Origin: Flammeovirgaceae bacterium UBA7330
Lineage (GTDB): Bacteria; Bacteroidota; Bacteroidia; Cytophagales; Cyclobacteriaceae
Length of the DNA stretch: 64,000 nt
Assembly: GCA_002471275.1 (NCBI GenBank)
Contig: DKPQ01000017.1
Span: forward strand, 620,001 to 684,000
Direction of reading: 5' to 3'
The position numbers were made by a program, and so were the translations under genes. Of the stretch, positions 34,109 through 43,517 are shown piece by piece. The number at the start of each line of letters is the position of its first letter. Position 1 is the stretch's first letter. The notes below the pieces were generated by a model that saw nothing but the letters and a program-made list of their open reading frames with translations, was not told where the DNA came from and searched no databases.

Positions 34109-35881
34109 ATGAGAAATCAAATGAAAAATATACTAAGCATAACAACGTGGGCATTACTCGTGATAACGATGTTCAATGCCTGTGAGCAGCAATATATTGA
34201 TCCGATTACAAGTGTTGACCCGGGAGCTGATGAATCAGCACCGGAAGTAGTAGTAAACTTCCCTCCGAATGGGTATGAATTACAGACCAACGCTGAAATA
34301 GCATCCATCAATATTCGGTTTGAGGTAAGGGATGATATTGAAATAGATAATATATCAGTATCACTTAATGGAACAGAGATTGCCAGTTATAATGACTTTA
34401 TCGATTACCGCGTAGCGAAGATGAACTTTGACTATGATAATGTTACCACTGGAGATCATGTGTTGATAGTAGCTGCTACCGACCTGGATGGGAAAACGAC
34501 TGAAGTCAATGTAAACTTCTCCAAGAGTCCTCCATATGTAGCAGCATATGATGGGGAAGTATTCTACATGCCATTCAATGGAGAATACAGGGAGATGAAT
34601 TCACTGGATTTAGCTACAGCCAAAGGAACACCCGGGTTTGCTGGTTCCGGTAATGGTATTCAGCATGGTAATGCATATGCGGGTGCCGCTGATGCTTATC
34701 TTACCTTCCCTAGTGCAGGACTACAAGGTACCAACGCGGTCAGTGCCACATTCTGGATGAAAGTGGATGATACGATGGACCGGGCAGGTATTTTGGTGGC
34801 GGCTCCTCCGGCTGACAACAACAATGACAGAACCAAAGGGTTTAGGTTCTTTAGAGAAGCCAGCAATGGCGGTGCCACACAGCGATTTAAACTGAATGTG
34901 GGTAATGGAACCGCTGACTCCTGGTTTGACGGGGGTGCTTCGGCTGATGTCATTCCGAATACCGGAGAATGGACACATTTTGCCTTTACAATTACAGATG
35001 CCAAGGTGGTCGTCTATATCAATGGAGAGATTGTTAGTGAAGGTTCTTTTACAGGCCTGGACTGGACAGATTGCGAAATACTATCAATCATGTCAGGCGA
35101 ACCAAACTGGACAGGTTGGGGCCATTACTCAGACGGTAGTCTCATGGACGAATTGCGAATCTACAATGTGGAATTGTCACAGGAGGACATCCAAACCATC
35201 ATGCTCAAAGAGCAGGCAAGTTTCTACGTAGATTTTAATGGAGACTATATGGACGCAGTGAGTGGTGAAGACGCAACAGTTGTCGGATCACCTGACTTTG
35301 AGTTTAGTGGAGGGGTTTTTGGCGATGCTTATAAGGGAGCAACCGATTCGTATCTGACTTTTGATACCGAGGGTATCCTGGGTGATGAATTCAGTGCCAG
35401 TTTCTGGTTAAACGTTAATAATTCACCTGACAGGGCAGGGATTCTGGTTGTCGGACCTGAAGACACGGATAATCCTGATGCTCAAAATGACAGAACAAGT
35501 GGTTTTAGATTTTTCCGGGAAGCCAGTAATGCTGGTGCAACACAACGATTTAAGTTGAATGCAGGTAATGGCACCGCAGATTCATGGTTTGATGGGGGCG
35601 CCTCTGCTGATGTTGATCCGACGACCGGTGATTGGGTACACTTTGCCTTTTCTATCTCTGGTACGGAGGCTGTCGTTTATATTGACGGGGTACAGGTATC
35701 TCAAGGGGTATTTACCGGAATTGATTGGACAGGCTGTGATGTGCTCTCCATTATGTCCGGGGCTCCCAGGTTTACCGGTTGGGGTCATTTGTCAGATCAA
35801 AGTTTAATGGACGAATTGAGATTGTTTAGCAAAGCGATCACTGCAGATGAAGTCAATCTGCTTTACAACGACGGTTTGTAG
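34109..35881 (+). CDS. Surface lipoprotein with two tandem LamG (concanavalin-like) domains
   Basis: The 590-residue protein has a lipoprotein signal (Cys in FNACEQQYI), an Ig-like or bacterial Big-type segment (about 45-140, SAPEVVVNFPPNGYELQTN), and two LamG jelly-roll domains at about 150-365 and 370-585. The two repeats share long near-identical stretches such as GFRFFREASN, ATQRFKLN, GNGTADSWFDGGASADV, and SLMDELR. In a PUL this is the SusE/SusF position, so it probably binds glycan at the surface; no catalytic residues are seen. Alternative start at the ATG four codons in. Confidence 0.85.
   Translation: MRNQMKNILSITTWALLVITMFNACEQQYIDPITSVDPGADESAPEVVVNFPPNGYELQTNAEIASINIRFEVRDDIEIDNISVSLNGTEIASYNDFIDYRVAKMNFDYDNVTTGDHVLIVAATDLDGKTTEVNVNFSKSPPYVAAYDGEVFYMPFNGEYREMNSLDLATAKGTPGFAGSGNGIQHGNAYAGAADAYLTFPSAGLQGTNAVSATFWMKVDDTMDRAGILVAAPPADNNNDRTKGFRFFREASNGGATQRFKLNVGNGTADSWFDGGASADVIPNTGEWTHFAFTITDAKVVVYINGEIVSEGSFTGLDWTDCEILSIMSGEPNWTGWGHYSDGSLMDELRIYNVELSQEDIQTIMLKEQASFYVDFNGDYMDAVSGEDATVVGSPDFEFSGGVFGDAYKGATDSYLTFDTEGILGDEFSASFWLNVNNSPDRAGILVVGPEDTDNPDAQNDRTSGFRFFREASNAGATQRFKLNAGNGTADSWFDGGASADVDPTTGDWVHFAFSISGTEAVVYIDGVQVSQGVFTGIDWTGCDVLSIMSGAPRFTGWGHLSDQSLMDELRLFSKAITADEVNLLYNDGL
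34650..35850 (+). repeat. Internal tandem duplication encoding the two LamG domains
   Basis: The units at roughly 34740-35170 and 35390-35830 encode closely similar protein but differ at many third codon positions (for example GGTAATGGAACCGCTGAC against GGTAATGGCACCGCAGAT), which points to an old duplication held by selection on the protein rather than a recent copy. Confidence 0.7.
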
Positions 35882-35908
35882 TAGTTAGATAAGATTATAA
35901 ACACATTC

Positions 35909-35958
35909 AAATGGGACTGTCGAAGGCCAGGAGCAATCTTTCTTTGGCAGTCTCATTT
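35909..35958 (+). terminator. Stem-loop between the LamG lipoprotein and glucanase genes (terminator or attenuator)
   Basis: AAATGGGACTGTC (35909-35921) pairs with GGCAGTCTCATTT (35946-35958) with a few G-U pairs, around a 24-base loop, followed by TATAAAAAA. The T-tract is weak. It separates the surface-binding genes from the hydrolases and may reduce read-through into the enzymes. Confidence 0.5.
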
Positions 35959-35974
35959 TATAAAAAACGCTTTT

Positions 35975-37987
35975 ATGCAAGTGAATTCTAATCGAGCAAT
36001 GATAAAGCAAATGCTTTTAGGTCTTCTAAGCATTTCATTGCTGGTTTTAATTGCTTGTAACAAAGACAATAATGATCAAACTCCTGATCCCGGGTCACTT
36101 GAAATAGTCTACATATACATTGGTGATGTAAACGTTTATTCCACAAACGGAGGCATTGTGGATGAGCTTGATAAACCCATAAAAATTAAGTTTTCAAAAC
36201 CTGTTGACCCTACTTTGACAGAGCAATCCATTTCGCTTTTAAAGGAGGGGGTAGAAGTGGATGTGTCCATGGGATTCAATCAGACCAATGAGCTATTGAC
36301 TATTACCGCTGATGAGCTTTCGGAAGCGACAAATTATACCCTCACGATCTCTGATGCATTGAAAGGAGCGGAGGGAGAAAGTTTCGAAGGCATACAAACA
36401 GCATTCATGACCTATACGGCTCCGCTGACTGTTGAATATGTCACATTAGATGGAGAATCTGTGAACCTAAATACACGAATTATAGACATCAGCCTCCAAC
36501 CAGAAATACAAATCACTTTTAGCCAGCCCATAAGCGACGGGCAAATTGCAGGTCATACAAGTTTGAAGCAGAATGGAAGCAATACACCTTATTCGTTATC
36601 TCTATCTGGTGAAAAGTCAATTCTTATCACACCGCAGACAGCACTTGAAGGTTATCAGAAATATAGTCTTAAGATAGCTGCCACATTGGCCAATGATACG
36701 GATCGACCTTTTGATGGCCTGAATCTCGATTTTTACACAAAACTTGATTCAACCCCAGTATTTCCGGAGATTTCAGATGATGAGTTATTAACTAAAATCC
36801 AACAACAGACCTTTAAGTATTTCTGGGATTTTGGTCATCCTGTAAGCGGCCTCGCCAGGGAACGCAATACTTCTGGTGAAACTGTCACGTCAGGAGGTTC
36901 TGGCTTCGGAATAATGTCTATTATCGTTGGGATAGAAAGGGGATTTATCACCAGGCAGGAAGGAGTTGATAGAATTGAGACCATCGTTGATTTTTTATTG
37001 AACGATGCTGATAGGTTTCATGGTGTCTGGTCACATTGGCTGAATGGCTCTACCGGTACAGCATTGCCCTTTAGCTCAAAGGATGATGGAGGAGATTTAG
37101 TGGAAACGGCTTTCATGATCCAGGGACTCCTGACTGTGCGACAATACCTGGACAGTAATGATCCGCAAGAAGCAACCATTATTGAAAGCATCAATACGGT
37201 TTGGGAAGCCGTGGAATGGGATTGGTATACCCGGGGAGGACAAAACGTACTCTATTGGCACTGGTCTCCCAATTTCGGGTGGGAAATGAATCATCAAATC
37301 CAGGGTTGGAATGAAGCTTTGATCGTATATGTGCTGGCAGCATCATCACCCACACACGGCATTGAAAAAACAGTATATGAAGAGGGATGGGCCCGCGGCG
37401 GCGGAATGGTAAATACCAATGGCAACCGTTTTTATGATCTTACATTGCCATTGCGGTCGGATAGAGGTGGGCCCTTATTCTTTTCTCATTACTCATTTCT
37501 TGGTTTAGATCCGAGAAGTCTACAAGATCAGTATGCCAATTACTGGACGCAAAACGTGACGCATAGTCAAATTAATCTGGCTTACTGCGTGGATAATCCT
37601 CAAAATTATGTGGGATATAAATCTTACTGCTGGGGTTTAACAGCCAGTGACGGCAATGCTGGTTACTCAGCGCATTCCCCAGACAATGACAGAGGGGTAA
37701 TCACACCTACAGCAGCCATTTCCTCGATTCCATATACGCCGGAGGAGTCAATGGAAGCCATCAGGCACTTTTATTATATCCTGGGCGATCGGCTGTGGGG
37801 AGAAAATGGGTTTTATGATGCATTTAATCTGACATCAGATTGGACAGCGTCATCCTTCCTGGCTATCGATCAGGGACCCATCATTGTTATGATTGAAAAT
37901 TACAGAACTGGATTGCTGTGGGACCTGTTCATGTCAGCACCAGAAATACAAAACGGACTTCAAAAACTTGATTTCACCTATGAATAA
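35975..37987 (+). CDS. GH144-like glucanase lipoprotein with N-terminal Ig-like domains
   Basis: The 670-residue protein has a lipoprotein signal (Cys in LLVLIACNKDN; the ATG at 35999 is an alternative start), two bacterial Ig-like (Big_5) domains at about 40-265, and a C-terminal (alpha/alpha)6 barrel of the glucoamylase/GH144 type from about 270. Catalytic-domain hallmarks are TFKYFWDFGHPVSGLARERN, TSGGSGFGIMSIIVGIERGF, DDGGDLVETAFMIQGLL, WHWSPNFGWEMNHQIQGWNE, and IDQGPIIVMIENYRTGLLWD. GH144 enzymes cleave beta-1,2-glucan (endo-beta-1,2-glucanase). The downstream paralogue overlaps its stop by 8 bases. Confidence 0.85.
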   Translation: MQVNSNRAMIKQMLLGLLSISLLVLIACNKDNNDQTPDPGSLEIVYIYIGDVNVYSTNGGIVDELDKPIKIKFSKPVDPTLTEQSISLLKEGVEVDVSMGFNQTNELLTITADELSEATNYTLTISDALKGAEGESFEGIQTAFMTYTAPLTVEYVTLDGESVNLNTRIIDISLQPEIQITFSQPISDGQIAGHTSLKQNGSNTPYSLSLSGEKSILITPQTALEGYQKYSLKIAATLANDTDRPFDGLNLDFYTKLDSTPVFPEISDDELLTKIQQQTFKYFWDFGHPVSGLARERNTSGETVTSGGSGFGIMSIIVGIERGFITRQEGVDRIETIVDFLLNDADRFHGVWSHWLNGSTGTALPFSSKDDGGDLVETAFMIQGLLTVRQYLDSNDPQEATIIESINTVWEAVEWDWYTRGGQNVLYWHWSPNFGWEMNHQIQGWNEALIVYVLAASSPTHGIEKTVYEEGWARGGGMVNTNGNRFYDLTLPLRSDRGGPLFFSHYSFLGLDPRSLQDQYANYWTQNVTHSQINLAYCVDNPQNYVGYKSYCWGLTASDGNAGYSAHSPDNDRGVITPTAAISSIPYTPEESMEAIRHFYYILGDRLWGENGFYDAFNLTSDWTASSFLAIDQGPIIVMIENYRTGLLWDLFMSAPEIQNGLQKLDFTYE

Positions 37988-39320
37988 CCTTGAGAAATTT
38001 GGCATCCTATTGGTTGTTGCGATACTGTCATCATGTGCAGGTAGGCAGGTTTCAGAGGAAAAGGAGCCCCTGAGAATGAGTGACGACTCATTGCTCACAC
38101 TTATCCAATATCAAACTTTTCAATATTTCTGGGAGGGAGCAGAACCCAACTCAGGTCTGGGACGAGAGCGTATGCACATGGATGGTCAATATCCTCAGAA
38201 TGATCAAAATGTAGTCACTTCCGGTGGATCCGGGTTTGGAGTGATGGCCATTCTTGTAGGGGTAGAACGAGGATTTATCACCAGGGAGGAGGCTGTTAAA
38301 CGGTATCAGAAAATATTGGATTTCCTGGAGACTGCAGATCGGTTTCATGGAGCATGGCCACATTGGTGGCATGGAGAAACCGGTAAGGTGAAGCCCTTCA
38401 GCAAGAAAGATGATGGTGGTGACCTTGTAGAAACCGCTTTTCTGATTCAAGGCTTATTATGCGTCAGGCAGTACTTCAAAGAGGGTAATGAAGAAGAAAA
38501 GAAGATTGCTTCAAGAATTGATAAGCTATGGAAAGAAGTGGAGTTTGACTGGTATACACAGGGAAAGAATACGCTTTACTGGCATTGGTCGCCCAATTAT
38601 GGATGGGAAAAGGACTTCGATGTGGAAGGCTATAACGAATGTCTGATCATGTATGTTTTGGCCGCTTCCTCACCCACACATGGGGTATCTGCCGATGTTT
38701 ACCACAAAGGATGGGCGAGGAATGAATCCATTGCAACAGACCGGGAATATTTAGGCTACAAAACGGTCCTGGATCACTATGCAGGAAATGATTCACCTGT
38801 TGGACCGCTATTTTGGGCACACTATTCATACCTTGGTCTCAATCCCAAAGGTTTATCTGACAGATATGGTAATTACTGGGACCTGAATCACAACCATGCC
38901 ATGATTCACTATACCCACTGCGTGAATAACCCCAATAATTTTGAAGGTTACGGTAAAAATTGCTGGGGGTTGACCTCCAGCTACTCTATGAAGGGATATG
39001 CCAGTCACCGACCAGACAGTGACCTGGGCGTGATTTCACCTACAGCCGCATTGTCTTCATTTCCTTATACTCCGGAACAGAGTATGGATTTTCTGAGGTA
39101 TTTGTATGAGGATGCTGATTCGCTGGTAGGCAAGTACGGACCGTACGATGCATTCTCACATGAAGCTGACTGGTATTTACCCAGGTATCTGGCTATTGAT
39201 CAGGGGCCAATACCGGTAATGATAGAGAATTATCGCAGTGGTTTGCTTTGGGACTTGTTTATGTCTGCCCCGGAGGTAAAAGAAGGACTGATGAAACTGG
39301 GCTTTACCTATGATAAGTGA
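37980..39320 (+). CDS. GH144-like glucanase lipoprotein, single domain
   Basis: The 446-residue protein starts inside the last codons of the preceding paralogue (8-base overlap) at MNNLEKFGIL and has a lipobox Cys in AILSSCAGR. The rest is one GH144/glucoamylase-type barrel with the same landmarks as its neighbour: TFQYFWEGAEPNSGLGRER, TSGGSGFGVMAILVGVERGF, DDGGDLVETAFLIQGLLCVR, WHWSPNYGWEKDFDVEGYNE, and IDQGPIPVMIENYRSGLLWD. It lacks the Ig-like domains, so the pair may divide surface and periplasmic cleavage (inference). Confidence 0.87.
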   Translation: MNNLEKFGILLVVAILSSCAGRQVSEEKEPLRMSDDSLLTLIQYQTFQYFWEGAEPNSGLGRERMHMDGQYPQNDQNVVTSGGSGFGVMAILVGVERGFITREEAVKRYQKILDFLETADRFHGAWPHWWHGETGKVKPFSKKDDGGDLVETAFLIQGLLCVRQYFKEGNEEEKKIASRIDKLWKEVEFDWYTQGKNTLYWHWSPNYGWEKDFDVEGYNECLIMYVLAASSPTHGVSADVYHKGWARNESIATDREYLGYKTVLDHYAGNDSPVGPLFWAHYSYLGLNPKGLSDRYGNYWDLNHNHAMIHYTHCVNNPNNFEGYGKNCWGLTSSYSMKGYASHRPDSDLGVISPTAALSSFPYTPEQSMDFLRYLYEDADSLVGKYGPYDAFSHEADWYLPRYLAIDQGPIPVMIENYRSGLLWDLFMSAPEVKEGLMKLGFTYDK

Positions 39321-39356
39321 TAGGCCCGAATTACAAATCAATAATGTAAAGCTGTG

Positions 39357-41153
39357 ATGAAACAATTTTTTTCAATCCTACTAGTCATTCTTTCAATTGG
39401 TTTTGTTCAATCACAAGAGATAATCCCTCAAACCTATTGCAACCCTCTGGACATTGATTACACCTATATGGTATACAATTCGTCCAGAAACATTTCATAT
39501 CGTTCCGGAGCAGATCCTGCAGTTATTGAATTTCGGGGAGAGTATTATATGTTCGTTACCCGTTCGTTTGGGTATTGGCATTCAAAGGATTTGATTAATT
39601 GGGATTTCATTAAGCCGGTGCAATGGTTTTTCGAAGGAAGCAATGCACCAACTGCATTCAATTATAAGGATTCACTGGTATACTTCGCTGGTGACCCGGC
39701 TGGCTATGGCAGTATTTTATACACCGATGATCCCAAAACTGGGAAGTGGACTCCCACAGCGTCCATCAGCAACAACATTCAGGACTCGGAGTTATTCATT
39801 GATGATGATGGGAAAGCATATCTGTATTGGGGGTCATCCAATGTGCATCCTATCAGAGTCAAGGAGCTGAATAAAGATGATCGCTTTCTGGAGACAGGCG
39901 TCAGGAAGGATCTGATCAACCTGGTAGAGGAAAAACATGGATGGGAGCGTTTTGGAGAGAATAATTTTCACCCTACCCTGAAAGAAGGGTATATGGAAGG
40001 GGCATCAATGACAAAGTATAATGGCAAGTACTATCTGCAGTATGCTGCTCCTGGTACACAGTTCAATGTGTACGGAGATGGCGTGTACATCGGAGAGTCA
40101 CCACTGGGACCCTTCACCTACATGAAAAACAATCCCATGAGTTTTAAACCGGGTGGATTCACAAACGGTGCCGGTCATGGTATTACAGTAAAGCAGACCA
40201 ACGGCCAATACTGGCATTTTTCAACCATGGCATTGGCCTCCAATTCACATTGGGAACGGCGATTATGCATGTTTCCGACCTATTTTGATGATGAAGGCTT
40301 GATGCATTCCAATACTGATTACGGAGATTATCCCAGATTTGGTGCTGATCATCCGACCAAAGCCGGTCAGCACTGTGGCTGGATGTTACTTTCCTATAAA
40401 GGCAAGACCACCGTTTCTTCTTCGCAGATGCAGATCAAAAAGAGCACCTCAACTGACGACGATTATGAAGTCACTGAAATGCTCCTGAAGAAAAACAATG
40501 ATGGGGAGATCATTTCAGAGGTGCTGACAGACGAAAGCCCCAAATCTTTTTGGGTAGCAGCAGCCAATGATGATAAACAGTGGGTGGAGATAGAAATGCT
40601 CAATCCAGGAAAGATCTATGCACTGCAATTGAATTTCCATGATCATGAATCAGGCATTTACACCAGAACCGAAGGATTACGCCATCGATTTGTCATAGAG
40701 GCTTCTGAAGATGGGAAAAACTGGAAAAATATCGTGGATAGAAGCAAAAGCTTTGAGGACGCCCCGAATGTTTATATCACCCTTAACCAGCCGGTTGAGG
40801 CTAAATATGTTCGATATAAGAACATTGATGTGCCCGGCAAAAACCTTGCTTTATCGGAAATCAGGGTTTTCGGATTGGGGTTTGGAAAAAAGCCAGGGAA
40901 AGTTATCGGTTTTGCTGTGAATCGGGATGAAGATCCAAGGGATGCCAGCTTAGCCTGGAACCCGGTAAAAGGTGCCCAGGGGTACAATATCAGGTGGGGT
41001 ATAGCACCTAACAAAATGTATAATAGTTGGTTAGTCTACGAGGACACCTCACTTTTGATGAGATGTTTGACGGCAGGTCAAACCTACTACTTTACCATTG
41101 AAGCCTTCAATGAAAATGGAATTTCGGAAAAGTCAAAAACTATTGAGAAATGA
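39357..41153 (+). CDS. GH43-like beta-propeller protein with discoidin-like and fibronectin III domains
   Basis: The ATG at 39357 follows a GTG, and gives a signal peptide MKQFFSILLVILSIGFVQSQ. Residues 30-350 look like the five-bladed propeller of family 43 glycosidases: YRSGADPAVIEFRGEYYMFV (first Asp), NIQDSELFIDDDGKAYLYWG (second Asp) and YMEGASMTKYNGKYYLQYA (Glu). A F5/8 type C-like module (about 385-510, WVEIEMLNPGKIYALQLNFHD cut short here to its key WVEIE) and a fibronectin type III module (KVIGFAVNRDE to the end) follow. GH43 is best known for arabinan and xylan, so its role in a probable beta-1,2-glucan locus is unclear. Confidence 0.82.
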   Translation: MKQFFSILLVILSIGFVQSQEIIPQTYCNPLDIDYTYMVYNSSRNISYRSGADPAVIEFRGEYYMFVTRSFGYWHSKDLINWDFIKPVQWFFEGSNAPTAFNYKDSLVYFAGDPAGYGSILYTDDPKTGKWTPTASISNNIQDSELFIDDDGKAYLYWGSSNVHPIRVKELNKDDRFLETGVRKDLINLVEEKHGWERFGENNFHPTLKEGYMEGASMTKYNGKYYLQYAAPGTQFNVYGDGVYIGESPLGPFTYMKNNPMSFKPGGFTNGAGHGITVKQTNGQYWHFSTMALASNSHWERRLCMFPTYFDDEGLMHSNTDYGDYPRFGADHPTKAGQHCGWMLLSYKGKTTVSSSQMQIKKSTSTDDDYEVTEMLLKKNNDGEIISEVLTDESPKSFWVAAANDDKQWVEIEMLNPGKIYALQLNFHDHESGIYTRTEGLRHRFVIEASEDGKNWKNIVDRSKSFEDAPNVYITLNQPVEAKYVRYKNIDVPGKNLALSEIRVFGLGFGKKPGKVIGFAVNRDEDPRDASLAWNPVKGAQGYNIRWGIAPNKMYNSWLVYEDTSLLMRCLTAGQTYYFTIEAFNENGISEKSKTIEK

Positions 41154-43480
41154 ATCAAATGAAGAAGATAATATTTGGTTATGGAATGCTAATTCTTGTC
41201 GGATGTTTACCAGGGTGTCATCCAAAGCCCAATAAGTGGGTAGAATCCGGGCCATACGCCGCCAAAGTAGATTCGATCATGGCTTTGATGACCATTGAGG
41301 AGAAACTGGGACAACTCAATCTCCCATCAGCTGGAGAAATCACCACTGGACAGGCCTCTAACGCTGATATTGCGGCTAAAATCAAAGCAGGTAAAGTAGG
41401 AGGACTCTTCAATATCCGGACCGCAGAGAAAATCAGTGAAGTTCAGCGGATTGCAGTGGAGGAAAGCAGGCTAGGGATCCCACTCATTTTTGGAATGGAT
41501 GTCATTCATGGGTATAAGACGGTCTTTCCTATTCCGTTAGGACTCTCAGCAACCTGGGATATGGAGCTGGTGGAGCAATCTGCCAGGATTGCAGCTCAGG
41601 AGGCATCAGCTGATGGGATCGCCTGGACATTTTCACCCATGGTTGATGTTTCACGTGATCCTCGATGGGGAAGAATTGCTGAAGGTGCAGGAGAAGATCC
41701 CTTGTTAGGAAGTGAAATTGCCAGGGCAATGGTGAGAGGCTATCAGGGTGATGACCTGGCAGCTAACAATACGATCATGGCCTGTGTAAAGCATTTTGCA
41801 CTGTATGGAGCCTCAGAAGCTGGTAGAGATTATAATACTACTGACATGAGTCGCATCAGCATGTACAACGATTATTTTCCTCCCTACAAAGCTGCCATCA
41901 ACGCAGGCGTTGGGTCAGTCATGGCATCGTTCAATGAAGTAGATGGCATTCCGGCTACAGGGAACAGGTGGTTGATGACGGAGGTCTTAAGAAATCAATG
42001 GGCGTTTGACGGGTTTGTAGTGAGTGATTATACAGGGATCAATGAAATGATCGCTCACGGTATGGGAGACTTAAAAACTGTTTCAGCACTGGCACTCATT
42101 GCCGGGATAGACATGGACATGGTTGGTGAAGGTTTTCTCACTACGCTTGAACAGTCTTTGGAGGAAGGAAAAGTCACAGAAGATGCTATTGATCAGGCAG
42201 TACGCCAGATATTAACAGCAAAATATCAGCTTGGATTGTTTGATGACCCTTACAGATACAGCGATGTGAAGCGGGCAAAAACGGAGGTGTTTACCGAGGA
42301 AAATCGGCGTCTGGCACGTGAAATTGCCGCACAATCCATGGTTTTGTTAAAAAATGAAGGGAATGTATTACCACTTAAAAAGAGCGGAACCATTGCGCTG
42401 ATTGGTCCATTAGCTGATAATCGTGTTAATATGGCTGGCACATGGAGTGTAGCAGCCGATTTTGATCAGGCAGTTTCCATTAAAGAGGGTCTGGAACGAG
42501 TAGGGTCAGGTCAGGTAGAGGTCCGCTATGCCAAAGGAGCTAATGTATACGGTGATCCGGAACAGGAAGCACGCGTGAGTATTTTTGGAAAGCCCACCGG
42601 GCGTGATGACAGGCCTGAAGCATCCCTCATCGCAGAAGCGATTCGGGTAGCTAATCAATCTGATGTGGTAGTGGCGGTTCTTGGCGAAGCGGCAGAATCT
42701 TCCGGGGAGAGTAGTAGTCTGACAAGCATTGAATTGCCAGAGAATCAGCGTAATCTGATGAGTGCATTGCTGAAAACAGGTAAGCCGGTAGTGATGGTGC
42801 TACTTGCTGGCAGACCTATGGCCATCAAATGGGAACAGGACCATGTACCAGCAATCCTCAATGCCTGGTTTCCGGGAACAGAGGCCGGTCTGGCCGTGGC
42901 GGATGTGCTTTTCGGAGATGTTAATCCTTCAGGAAAGCTTACAGCCACTTTTCCTCAAAATACGGGGCAAATACCGATTTATTATAACCATAAGAATACG
43001 GGGAGGCCATTGCCAGAGGGTGCCTGGTTTCAGAAATTCACTTCAAATTATCTGGATGTGAGTAATGAGCCGCTATATCCGTTTGGATATGGTCTAAGCT
43101 ATACATCATTTGAATATGGAGAGTTAACAGTATCAGCCGATACATTATCAGGGGAGCGCACTAATTTAGGTGTGTCGATCCCTGTAAAAAATGCAGGTGA
43201 AGTGACAGGCAAGGAGGTGGTTCAACTTTATATCCGGGACCTGGTTGGATCGGTCACACGACCAGTCAAAGAATTGAAGGGGTTTCAGAAAGTAGAGATT
43301 GCACCAGGAGAAAGTAAGGTGGTGAGCTTTGAGATTACAACTGATGACCTAAAGTTTTATAATTATGTTTCATCGGAAAGTCTGGAGATGAAATATGATT
43401 GGGAGCCCGGCGACTTTGAGGTAATGATTGGAACCAATTCAGAAAATGTGAAAACAGCAAAGGTGCATTGGTTGAAATGA
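41150..43480 (+). CDS. bglX: GH3 beta-glucosidase lipoprotein (BglX-like)
   Basis: The 776-residue protein has a lipoprotein signal (GCLPGCHPK) and the usual GH3 layout: an N-terminal barrel with MTIEEKLGQLNLP, GMDVIHGYKTVFPIPLGLSA and SPMVDVSRDPRWGRIAEGAG, the nucleophile Asp293 in FVVSDYTGINE, the second sandwich domain with VAVLGEAAESSGESSSL carrying acid/base Glu candidates, and a C-terminal fibronectin III-like domain (VVQLYIRDLVGSVTRPVKEL). It should release glucose from beta-linked oligosaccharides, here most likely sophoro-oligosaccharides made by the GH144 enzymes. The start overlaps the GH43-like stop by 4 bases. Confidence 0.93.
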   Translation: MNQMKKIIFGYGMLILVGCLPGCHPKPNKWVESGPYAAKVDSIMALMTIEEKLGQLNLPSAGEITTGQASNADIAAKIKAGKVGGLFNIRTAEKISEVQRIAVEESRLGIPLIFGMDVIHGYKTVFPIPLGLSATWDMELVEQSARIAAQEASADGIAWTFSPMVDVSRDPRWGRIAEGAGEDPLLGSEIARAMVRGYQGDDLAANNTIMACVKHFALYGASEAGRDYNTTDMSRISMYNDYFPPYKAAINAGVGSVMASFNEVDGIPATGNRWLMTEVLRNQWAFDGFVVSDYTGINEMIAHGMGDLKTVSALALIAGIDMDMVGEGFLTTLEQSLEEGKVTEDAIDQAVRQILTAKYQLGLFDDPYRYSDVKRAKTEVFTEENRRLAREIAAQSMVLLKNEGNVLPLKKSGTIALIGPLADNRVNMAGTWSVAADFDQAVSIKEGLERVGSGQVEVRYAKGANVYGDPEQEARVSIFGKPTGRDDRPEASLIAEAIRVANQSDVVVAVLGEAAESSGESSSLTSIELPENQRNLMSALLKTGKPVVMVLLAGRPMAIKWEQDHVPAILNAWFPGTEAGLAVADVLFGDVNPSGKLTATFPQNTGQIPIYYNHKNTGRPLPEGAWFQKFTSNYLDVSNEPLYPFGYGLSYTSFEYGELTVSADTLSGERTNLGVSIPVKNAGEVTGKEVVQLYIRDLVGSVTRPVKELKGFQKVEIAPGESKVVSFEITTDDLKFYNYVSSESLEMKYDWEPGDFEVMIGTNSENVKTAKVHWLK

Positions 43481-43517
43481 GGTGGAAGGATAATCTTGTG
43501 GAGGATAATCTTTTTGG

